Position numbers and translations under genes: made by a program. From Capsaspora owczarzaki ATCC 30864 (Eukaryota; Opisthokonta; Filasterea): 64,000 nucleotides of DNA. Of this stretch, positions 22,928 to 32,624 are shown piece by piece (the stretch's first letter is position 1; each line of letters opens with the position of its first letter). A model generated the notes under the pieces. The model searched no databases, had not been told where the DNA came from, and saw only the letters and a program-made list of their open reading frames with translations. Location: positions 136,614 to 200,613 of the forward strand of contig NW_011887300.1 in the NCBI RefSeq assembly GCF_000151315.2, written 5' to 3'.

Positions 22928-24374
22928 TTGCTGCGTTCGAGCTGGAGAAACGAGCTCAAACAGAACAGAACAAAAAACACACAAAGAAAACGAACACACA
23001 CAATAGCAAAGTGAAACACCTCCGGGCAGCAAGAGCGAGGTACTGCGCGGGACGGACGGCTTCAAAAAGGTGTTCTCGCGTGTTGTATGTGTGTGTGTGT
23101 ATTGTGTGATTTTTTTAAATTAAGAAAAAGAAGTGCTATGGCAATTGATAATAGAAATAGGGAGTGGTGTTAATTCGGAGCACCACGTTGAAAAGCAAAG
23201 AATAAAAATAAAAAGGAACAAAAGCAAAACAAATTTGTGCTTAGCTGTAGCGAAAAAGTCACACATGCAGAAGGGCGAGCGACGGTGCATCCAAAACGTC
23301 CCCTTACACGGATGAGAGACAGCTGCAAACCAAGAGAGAGAACAAGGCAAAACGGTACAATAAGAACAAACCGGCGTTTCGCATTTCGCACGGAAACGCG
23401 TGATCCGAATGTTCGTGACCAGGACTGACTCCCAGGATCCGATCGCTCGCCATTGGACCTCCGGCTGTTTAGCGCGCTGTGTTTTAAATGCGAGGGCTAT
23501 CACGCAATTCATGATGCGGGCTTAATCTATATCAGGGCATGGGGGGGATGTGTGAGTGAGTGAGTGCTTGTTTGATTGGAAGGATGATGAAGCCGAACGA
23601 AAACAAATCAGCCGATGCGATCGAACGAGGACGAGGTCGACATGTGTACTCGGAGCAAGCAAAAGAGTGGCAGGGTAGCAGTGTATCAAACCGAACAACA
23701 AAGAGCGACAGAGCCAAAAACAGGAGGAGGGCGGCGACCTCACGACAAACACAACAACAAATAAAAAAAAAAAAAACCTGCTCGCATGGGCTGTTTTTTG
23801 GAGCACAATCAAATTCGTTCGGTGGGCTGTAAGCATTGGTTTCTCAGAGCAAGCAAGAGGAGCAGTATAGCAATGTATGGGACACACATCAACAATCAAC
23901 AAGACTCACGCAGCGCGACAGAGCAAACAGGCAATTCCAACAAACCAAAGCCAAAAATTCGTCTGACTTTTGAGCGTTCTGAGACACTCAGTCATTTCAC
24001 AATGACTGCAAGCATTGGTTTTACACAGCTGTGAGCGTAGTAGCGAGCCACACGTCAACAACGCGACAAGGGCAAACGCTAAAGTCGAACAGCTCCCATT
24101 GGGGCTGAGAAAGTCGGTTAGCTCAGTCGCGTCACATTTCGCATTGGCTGCAAGCACTTGTAAAAACACGCGCATATTCCTACTCTCTTCCACTTGAACC
24201 CCCTATCCCTCTTACCTCTTTGCTACGGGTCGTCCCATTCAGTCAACGCTCTCAGTCGCATTGTTGTTTTTCAAATCGTTTTTTGTTCTTTTTGAGCTTT
24301 TTCGCCGAAATCGTTTGGAAACACTGCAACGACGACCCATTTTTCTTTTGTTTGCACTCATTTTGAACCAAGTA
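22928..24374. other. Long divergent intergenic region
   Basis: About 1.45 kb lies between the homeobox start codon and the divergent RapGAP-GEF start codon. It is the longest true spacer in the window. I see a TG run near 23083-23100, A-rich stretches and a degenerate tandem repeat (23654-24165), but no coding pattern. A 5' non-coding exon of the homeobox gene near 23000-23060 is possible. Confidence 0.6.
23654..24165 (+). repeat. Degenerate tandem repeat, about 175-bp units
   Basis: Three diverged copies start near 23654, 23847 and 24028. Shared landmarks are GAGCAAGCAAGAG, GCAATGTAT, CAACAA, GCGACAGAGC..AACAGG and, at each end, GCAAGCATTGGTTT. The copies differ by many substitutions and small gaps, so the array is old. 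Confidence 0.55.
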
Positions 24375-24962
24375 ATGTCATCCTCGTCTTCATCTGCTTC
24401 GACTGCGACGGGTGGCGCGCTGCCGCCGATCGTGGTGGCTGGGCTTGTGGGCTTCACTGTGGTTGACGAGGGCATCGTGACCATTGATCCAATGCTCCCA
24501 GCGCCCTCGTTCCCGCCACCCGCAGCCGCCGCGCCGTCCAGCAGCAGCCACCAGCGGCAGCAGTCCGTCGACTTTAATGCGCCGGGTGCGCCGTCCAAGA
24601 CTGGCTCTGACTCGTCGCTCGGTGCGTAAACTTCATTGCGCTGCTTATAACAACCGCGCCAACAGTTCTTCCTTCCTGTCGCTTCACAATGGGCCCCCCT
24701 CCTCCCCCGCAACACCCCGCATACTCTTCATGACTGAGCTCTCTTCTTGATTTGCGTGTTGCATGGCATCGCGGCAACTGAGCGTGTGTGTGCGTTGTTG
24801 AGTGTCGAGTGTCGCATTCTCTCACTTTGAACTCGCTCATTCTCTCCTTCGCTCTATCGCTCGCTCTCCCTTCACTCGCCGTCGCTTGTTATTGCTATTG
24901 CTTTGCTGAAACAACAAAGCAAAAACAGGGTTTGAATCGACTGTGGTTTTGGTTTGACTCGG

Positions 24963-25001
<39 letters not shown>

Positions 25002-28000
25002 AACAAAACAAAGGCAAACAACAATGCAATTCATAATGCAAACCAACAAAGGGATTGGAGATTGCAGAGACTTGGATGGAAGAGGACGAGAGGGTGATGG
25101 AAAGACAACGGGGAGAGAGAGGTTGAGAGTGGATTGAGAGTGGATTGAGTGGAGAGTGCGAGGGAGTGGAAAGTGTTTGGTGTTTGGTGTTTGGTGTGAG
25201 TGAGAATGAGAGAGATTTGTGGTTGGCAACCAAAACGAAAAAAAAAAAAAAAAAAAAAAAAGATTCACAACAACAACAACAACAACAACAACAACATGAT
25301 CTCAAAACAAGTGGTGAATTTGGTAAAGTGTAGCACGACAAACGCAAACAGATGCGAGATCGATCGAGACGGAGGGAGGGGGGGGGGCAAATCAGGGAGG
25401 AAACAGCAGAAGAGCGAGCACTGTCTGAGATCAACAGTGTCAACAACAACAACAACAACACTCACCCATTGACTTTTTGACACATCAGATCGTATTGCCG
25501 CACATGGACCGACGAACGCAAACCCGGCAGACTTGAACGAGCTGTCGTCGCCAGCTGCCTCGCATCACCCTCAGCGATCCGTTTACCCGCTCGAGTACCC
25601 CGCAGAGCACTACTTTGCTCGGTACTTTTTGAACAAGGGTATGGGGAGACGGCATTTTGACGCTCGATATCACTTTGAGGCTTTGCGCTCACGCCAACGT
25701 CGTAACATTCTCACAGAGCACTACAGTTTCGTCGGCATGAACTCGGCCTATGGCGCGTTTGCTCTCTCCGTGATCAAAGAGCACCAAAACAACAAGACCT
25801 TTTACCGCTCGTTGCTGTGGACGAAACAGGTAAAAGACAGCGCTCCAGAGACTCTCCCTCGAAAGCAGATCACACGGCTCACCGCCCCAATCTTTCTGTG
25901 ACAGGGCGTGCACCACTCGTACTTTTTGAGACCCATCTCTGCATCGAGCCAGCTGCAGGCAGTCGCTGCGCACGTCGCAAAAGAACTTGGCTTGGACAAG
26001 CATGCATTCAGTAACATCCAGACAGTGCCAAAGCAACAGCAAGCAGAATTCTGCGCAGAGCTGCTCAAGCTGGAGGAAATGTTCATGCCCATCCGCGCTT
26101 GCATTGGTGTTGTTGACGGCACGACGTGCGGCCCCAACGCATCGCTGGACGACATGATTGCATCCAAAACGCCTGCCGCCGAAGCGAACCAGCTGCTCGA
26201 TCAGCTTGGCAAGCGCGTCAACCTGGCTGCCATGGATCCCAGCTTGGCCAAGTATGCCGGTCTGACGCATCTGGGCGAGCCAGGACTGCTCAACACCGTG
26301 GAGACTGTGCTGACGCGCATGCTCGGTGTGGATATCGTGTTTCACGTGTCCTTCCTGCTTCCGCTCGATGGAAAAGAAGGTGGCTTGGTATGTTTGTCAG
26401 CTGAGACTGATGTTGCTCGCTAAGTGCGAGTAGGAGGAGAAGGAGGAAGACGAGGAAGTGTCGAATTTGCAAATCTCATGTGACATCATTGACAAACTCA
26501 AATCAACAGAGCCGAAAGCGCCTCATTGGCAATGACATTGGCGTCGTTGTGCTCCTCGGCAAGGACGGCGTCTTCAACCCGTCGGACTACTTGAGCAAGG
26601 TCAACCACATCTTCATCATTCTGCAATCGCACGGCGTGAATGCGCAAATGCAGCCCGTTTTCCGGCTCGCGGTTGTCTACAGGGACAACGTCCCCAAGTT
26701 TGGTCCTACTCTTAGCGATTCTGTTCTGAGCTGGACCAACATGCGAGCCTACATTATTGCGAAAAGTATGCGCTTGGTTTTTTGATCGATTTTGTTGGTT
26801 GTGTGTTTCCGGTTGTTCACTGACTTGATCGTTGCTCTGTTTTGGGACTAGCCTTGAACGGAATGCACGCTGCTCGCCAGAACGCCCCCGGATTCCGACG
26901 CGAAGACGTGTACTTGCGCCAACTGGAGGAGCTGCAGTCGCGGTACAGCGAGCGCATGCGCTCGGAATCCGTGTTTGTCGAGTTGATGAACACGGAGACA
27001 GCGCCGGCATCCACGGAGGGCGCGCACTACGAGTTTGACATGTACAACAGCAACCTTGATCTGTCGCAGGGCTCTTCGAGCACCCCTGGCAGCGTGTCGT
27101 CGCCGCTCCGCATGAGCAGTGCCGGCAACGTGTTTAACGACTTTTCGTCTGAAGCAAACTCGCCACATCGAGCAATGTCGCCACAAGCCAGTGGCGCGGA
27201 TGTGTCTGAGCGTGGCATGCGCAAGAGCATTAGCACGAGCAAGGTTGAGGGTGCGCTAGCTGCCGCTCGTCGAAATGCCTCGCGCGAAAATTCCGGTCTG
27301 AGCGAGGCAGCCAAGCGCGAAGAGGCCGAGCAGCCCTCCATGCGCAAGAGCATCTCTGTCAGCAAACTCGGACCCAAAGATGCTGGAGCAGCCGGCGGCA
27401 CTGGTGCCAAATCCAAGGACGGCACGCCGCCGCGCAGTCCAGCCAGCACATCTGCCGCAGTCTCATTTGCGCTTGAAGCAGTTGAGCTTGTGCAGGCTGA
27501 CGATGACGATGTCGCACTGCCGAGCATTTCCGAAGACCTGCAGGACATGGCCGACCTGGACGATGATCGGCCGCACGTGACATTGTGAGTTTGTGCAATC
27601 AGTGTTGTGCAAATCTCATCCCGCGCAGTTCTCACCTTGTGTTCTTTATTTTGATTGCGGTCGGACAGCGGCGGATGGGATATCATGTCTTATGACGACG
27701 AAGAGGCTTACCACGACGCCACGCTTGGTGATCTCACTCGCAAGCTCGGTGATCTCGACGAAGAACAACGCGCGTACATTTACCGCATGATTGACATGGA
27801 GAGCGACGTTCGAGGTGAGTTAGTCAGATTGCTTCTCGCTTCGCCTGCACCTCACGCATACTCACACCACTTTCGCTTTGATCTTTCCAACAGCCAACGA
27901 ACTCCTCGATGATGACTTTTTCTCCTCCATGGCCACCCTCGAACACACCACCTATGTGGACCTGCCGCCGAGCTCGGAAGGACACGGGTTTGCATTCGAG

Positions 28001-29719
28001 GAAGGTGCCGACCATCTCTTCGTGGTGAGCGTGACTCCAGGTGGAATTGCTGAAACGGCCGGGCTCTGCAAGGACGACAAGCTGCTCAGCGTGAACGGCG
28101 TCAAAGTCAATGAAAGCAATGTGGGCACCGTCGGATCGTTGCTGCAGCAGGAAGACACGGCGTTCGAGCTGCTCATCTCGCGTCCGCTGTCGCTGGACGC
28201 CGACGAAGCCTTCCAAGAAGCCAATCCCGTCAGTACGCTGGTCAAGGCATGGCTCGCTGACAAGAAGGACAGCATCTGGTCGGAAAAGATTGTCGTTGGG
28301 AAAAACCTCCTATTCGAGGCCGCGCCTCCTGCTGTTCCGGCCAACGTGCGCTCCCGCAGCAACAGCACGACCGCTTCGCCACGCACGTCGGTGACGTTGA
28401 TGCCACCTGCATCCCCGTTGTCTGTCACTGCCGAGGCTGCCGCGCCCGATTCGCCTGGTGCGGCGGGCTCGTCCGTAGCCACCATGAAGTCGGCGCCAAC
28501 GGATGGACACGGCAATTACCTGCCAGTCGCCGGAGGCACGGTGAATGCGCTGATTGCGCATTTGACCTCGGCGAACGACCCTGCCTTCACGGATGTCTTT
28601 ATGCAGACATACTCGTCTTTCACAACAAACGAAATCTTGCTCAAAAAGCTCTTCCAAAAGTACTACCAGCCCTCGAGTTCCTTGGCGCTGGATGGCTCGT
28701 CGCGCACATCCTTCCTCGTGTGCAACGTCCTGAAAAAGCTCATCACAGATCACTGGGACGATCTCACTGGCAAGGAGTTTTTGCTATTGCGTGAGTTCTT
28801 GGTGCAAGCCATGGCCAAAAAGGGCTCGAGTGGCAAGGGCGAGAGCGCGGTGATGACGCTGCTTGTCGACACGATCAAAAACTACGATCGGCCGCGGTTG
28901 CTGGGCCTGGACTTGACTGACGGGCACTCGGGCCGAGCCAACGTGCTCGACTTTAGCGCAAAGGATGTCGCTCGCCAAATTACGCTTCGTGATTCGATTG
29001 TCTTCCGGCGCGTGCGTGTTTCCGAGCTGCTGGGCTCGGCCTGGAGTCGCGAGGACCGCCAAATGACCTGCCCCAATCTGATGGCCCTCATCAAGCAATT
29101 TAACGAGGTGTCGCACTGGTGCTCGACGTCCATCTTGAACGAGCCGACTGCATCGGGTCGCGCTGATGTGATTACAAAGTTCATCAAGCTGCTCAAGCAC
29201 CTCTTCTCGCTGAACAACTTTTGCTCAATGATTGCCATCATTGCCGGCCTCAATTCTGCCGGTGTGTGCCGTCTCAAGTCTTCGTTCGCGCTCGTGTCCA
29301 AGCGTCTGATGGCCTCCCTGGTGGACCTCACGACCCTGATGTCGTCGCGTGGATCGTACTCCAAGTACCGCATCTTCCTGTCCAAAGTCAAGGGCGCCTG
29401 CGTGCCGTACGTCGGTCTGTACCTGCAAGACCTCACCTTTATCGAAGACGGCAACCCGAACAAGATTGGCACGGCTGCGCTGCCGCTCATCAACTTTACC
29501 AAGCGACGACAGGTGTTTGAGGTGGTTGACCGCATCCGAAACTTCCAAGGCCAGTGCAACTACAAGAGCATCAAGCCCAATGCCAAGATTCTGGGCATGA
29601 TCAACGGGTTTAAGCGCATGTCCGAGGATGAAATGTACAAGCTGTCGCTTGAACGCGAGCCCAAAGTGAGCGGAACGGGACGCACCTCGTTCTCTGCGTT
29701 GACCAGCAACAGCCATTAA
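24375..29719 (+). CDS. RapGAP-PDZ-REM-CDC25 fusion protein
   Basis: Seven exons (24375-24621, 25489-25829, 25905-26387, 26510-26765, 26852-27584, 27669-27814, 27894-29719) give 4032 bases and 1343 residues in one frame. After a Ser/Ala/Pro-rich start comes a Rap/Ran-GAP domain whose catalytic helix reads RKRLIGNDIGVVVL, with the conserved Asn of RapGAPs, and RLAVVYRDNVPKFGPTL. A linker with two repeats of MRKSIS-x-SK and an acidic part follow. Then come a PDZ domain (about 27985-28190), a REM/RasGEF-N domain (from about 28515, with SFTTNEILLKKLFQKYY) and a complete CDC25 domain (from about 28925, ending QCNYKSIKPNAKILG). GAP domains switch Rap off and CDC25 domains switch Ras or Rap on, so one polypeptide carries opposite activities. 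RapGAP-PDZ is the SIPA1 order. It probably acts at the plasma membrane or cortex. Confidence 0.9.
24622..25488 (+). other. Intron 1 of the RapGAP-GEF gene, repeat-rich
   Basis: This 867-base intron is about eight times the local norm. It contains a (A)35 tract at 24963-24997, a second A tract at about 25238-25261, (CAA)n at about 25268-25296 and 25441-25460, and GA-rich and TTTGGTG repeats near 25170-25200. It holds no coding sequence that I can see. Confidence 0.75.
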
Positions 29720-30068
29720 GGTTTGGGATTTTAAGAGATGGTTTTGTTTTCGACGCGGGGTTTTTCAGATGGACATTGCTTTTTGTGCATTTGTGTAGTA
29801 AGAGTGTTTTGTTCTTTGGTTTATTGTTACATTGCCCCGAGTTGCCTTTGTTGATTTTTTTTTTTCCTTTCTTTCTTTCTTTCTTGTGATACACTAAAAG
29901 TTTTTTGATTGAATCTCTTTTTCGTTGGTCAAAAAATGAATTCCGAGTTCGAATCTGGAAAGAATTAAGGCTCAGAAATATACTCGCGTTGAGATTTGAG
30001 TCTGTTTTTGGGAAAGTGTCAGTCCTTGTTTGTTAAGCTGTTTCGAGGAGATGCAGTTCACTCGGAGC
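29720..30068. other. Spacer with first copy of a flanking direct repeat
   Basis: 349 bases follow the RapGAP-GEF stop codon. At 29931-29966 lies a sequence (aaaaaatgaattccgag then aatctggaaagaatt) that recurs just beyond the stop codon of the LRR gene at 31899-31935. Confidence 0.7.
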
Positions 30069-31897
30069 ATGGCTAAGAGACAGCGCGAATTGTACGACCA
30101 AGTCAAGAATGCGAGTGGAACGCTCCGGTAAGACAAAAGCCCGAGTTGATTTGGAACAAAGTGTTGGCAGCGTGTGCTGACGAAAATGGAGGCTGAGAGG
30201 CAGATGGGCGATGTTGGAGCGCAGGCGATTGCTGAGGCACTCAAAGTGAACACGACGGTGACTGGGATTTAGTAAGGCATACTGATGCGTGAGTGGGTGA
30301 TTCAGAAGAGTGCTCACTGATGGAGGGATGGTCAGTCTGTGGGCGAATCAGATTGGTGATGTTGGTGCGCAAGCGATTGCTGAAGCACTCAAAGTGAACA
30401 AGACGTTGACTGAGCTCTAGTAAGGCATCTCACTCTTGTTGGTGCATGTGAGTGGGTGATTCAGAAGAGTGCTCACTGATGGAGGGATGGACAGTCTGCA
30501 CCAGAATCAGATTGGCGTTGCTGGAGCGCAGGCCATTGCAGAGGCACTCAAAGTGAACACGACGTTGAAGGACCTCTTGTAAGTCATCTCACTCTTGTCG
30601 GTGCATGAGAGTGGGTGATTCAGACGAGTGCTCACTGATGGAGGGAACGGACAGTCTGGCTGAGAATCAGATTGGTGATGCTGGAACAATTGCGATCGCT
30701 GAGGCTCTCAAAGTGAACAAGACGCTGTCGTGGCTCGGGTAAGTCAATTCGCATCTACTGATGCTTATGAGTGGGTGATCAAGTAGAATGTATTAGGAGT
30801 GCTCACCGACGGAGGGTGGGATGGACAGTTTGATTGATAATCAGATTGGCGATGCTGGAGCACAAGCGATTGCTGAGGCACTCAAAGTGAACATGACGCT
30901 GACGCATCTCGAGTAAGGCACCTCACGTTGACTGATGCATGTGAGTGGGTGATTGCAAGCAGAAGGCATTCAGAGTACTGACTAATGGAGGGGCCTGACA
31001 GTCTGCACCGGAATCAGATTGGCGATGCTGGAGCGCAAGCGATTGCAGAAGCACTCAAAGTGAACACGACGCTGACTTATGTCTCGTAAGTTGCTGTGCG
31101 CTTTGCTTTGGTGGCCTTGCTCGTTGGCCAAGGTCAGCCATACCTTGCTCACCCTTTGAGCGATAGTCTACGATTCAATTGCATTGGTAATGCTGGTCTT
31201 CAAGCGATTGGTGAAGCGCGTCAAGTCAACCGGACTCTGACTAGACTTATGTTCGTTGTTTGTCCGAACGAATTGTGCTCTTCCAACCAACAGAGTCACC
31301 CTGCGGAGTGCTCATTCACCTTGATTGTTCGTGCGCAGAATCGATGACCAGATCAACCCTCTTGCATTCTCCTTGCTTTCACGATTGGCAACTGCTGAAG
31401 ACCTTCAGACCGTGTTTCACTTGCTGACTGGCGGGCTGGCGCTGGAGGATCAACCCACATCTCTACCAGCACTGCCAACCGAGATTGTCGAGCTCATTTT
31501 GGACGAAGCGCACTACTGGCAAGGCGTGCAGCACACCAAGCGATCGCGGTTTGGTGATGATACTCCCAAGCGTATTCTGAAAGTCACACTGCCTCAGCGC
31601 GTCAATGGGAATTCGATCCGTGTGAAAGCAATTCATGTGCTTCGTGACACGAGAAACCGTTCCGACCGTATCGATGACAGCGGCTTTGATTTGATTGTTA
31701 GAGATGAGCGAGGTGCTGTTCGATACGAATGCTCGGAGAAAGCGACAATCGTCAATTCGAACCTCGAGCTTGTGACAGTCCTGCCAGCTAACCATCCTGT
31801 CATCCGACACATGCGCGCGGGTTGGCAGGTTCAAGTTCGAGCCAGCAAGTCTCCCGACGATGTGCTGTATGAATCGCTTTATGTTGGCTATGTCTAA
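30069..31897 (+). CDS. Leucine-rich-repeat protein, one repeat per exon
   Basis: Nine exons (30069-30127, 30200-30271, 30336-30419, 30495-30578, 30655-30738, 30829-30912, 31002-31085, 31167-31250, 31339-31897) give 397 residues in frame. Exons 3-8 are each exactly 84 bases and encode one 28-residue repeat of ribonuclease-inhibitor type. The consensus is LxxNQIGDAGAQAIAEALK followed by VNxTLTxL. All introns before the last exon are phase 2 and the early ones resemble each other. Exon 2 is a shorter, diverged repeat whose acceptor is uncertain. The 186-residue C-terminal part holds a short F-box-like helix (SLPALPTEIVELILDEA) and a beta-rich domain, which suggests a protein-interaction or adaptor role. 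The donor after 31250 (GTTCGT) is weak. No signal peptide is seen. Confidence 0.75.
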
Positions 31898-31898
31898 G

Positions 31899-31935
31899 AA
31901 AAATGAATTCCGAGCACGGAATCTGGAAAGAATCA
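31899..31935 (+). repeat. Second copy of the direct repeat flanking the LRR gene
   Basis: About 37 bases immediately after the LRR stop codon match 29931-29966 with a few changes. The two copies bracket the whole LRR gene in the same orientation. Confidence 0.75.
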
Positions 31936-32109
31936 ATAATAGAGCCTTCCCGTCATGCTCAGACTTAAATGCCACAGCGAATTTGAACAAAGATGGGACA
32001 CCACGACGCTCCGTGCTCTTGAACTAAGACATGCAAAAAAAACCCCAGTCACCGGCTGATGTTGTACAAACAAACAAACAAACAAACAAGAGAACAAAAA
32101 AACTCTTAC

Positions 32110-32462
32110 CGATGGACGAGGCTCGGAAGTGGTTGTCGTGCCAGTGCCTGCTCCGGAACCAACGAGCGTGTCTTGTCGAAGCGGGCTCGGCGACGCTGGT
32201 TGCTGCGCATCGAGCGGCATGATGGTTTGTGGCGGGAACTGCGGTGTGCCGTCGGCCAATGCCTTGTCGCCGTTTTGGACTTCCTCACGGATGATGTGCA
32301 GCACACGGCGAATGATATTGCCGATGGTAGTTTCTGCAGACCAAACGAGCGAGTGAGCCGCGGTTGAGCGTTGAGACACAGCAACTGAGAATTGGGATCA
32401 ACTGCGCCTTTGCTTACCACTTGGTGCAGCCAAAGCAAGACGCTGTCCAATCTCACGCATTG
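32110..32462 (-). pseudogene. Orphan exons of an eIF2B-beta-like gene
   Basis: Two exon-like pieces on the minus strand join in phase: about 32418-32462 (MREIGQRLALAAPS) and 32110-32333 (ETTIGNIIRRVLHIIREEV). Together they match the stretch of eIF2B beta around [20 protein letters not shown] in the human protein. The second exon continues into a low-complexity Pro/Thr/Gly segment and ends at a donor (GTAAGA). No N-terminal exon is found upstream, where the sequence changes at a G run. No C-terminal Rossmann domain follows, because the LRR gene lies there. eIF2B beta needs about 350 residues, so this is a truncated duplicate of a host gene unless distant exons exist. Confidence 0.55.
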
Positions 32463-32624
32463 ATTGTTTCCCCCCCCCCCAAGGTGCAACAACAAAGTGA
32501 GCATGTTTTGGCTGGGCGTTGCATTGGGTGGGACTTTGTACTTGACAACAATTTCAGTCACACAGCAATCTCTCGCAATCAGATTTTAGCAATCGCGAAT
32601 GCTCAAGAACACCTTGCATCTCGC

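Noticed and set aside
23120-23512. Minus-strand frame of 130 codons upstream of the homeobox gene
   Set aside because: Composition is not gene-like, it is rich in Phe from A-tract sequence, and it has no recognisable domain.
24085-24150. A tRNA-like A-box (TTAGCTCAGTCG) near 24118
   Set aside because: No B-box, acceptor stem or terminator at the right distance; the match lies inside the degenerate tandem repeat.
24837-25461. Long minus-strand frames with Phe and Leu runs
   Set aside because: They are translations of poly(A) and CAA microsatellites inside intron 1 of the RapGAP-GEF gene.
24375-29719. Two separate genes, a RapGAP and a RasGEF
   Set aside because: No stop, poly(A)-like spacer or start is visible between the domains, and six consecutive splice junctions agree in phase; transcript data would settle it.
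29946-29960. GTTCGAATC resembling a tRNA B-box
   Set aside because: No A-box upstream, and the second copy of the same repeat lacks the motif.
30336-31085. Regular spacing of similar units suggesting a CRISPR array
   Set aside because: The repeats are 84-base coding exons for LRRs separated by similar introns, in a eukaryotic gene.
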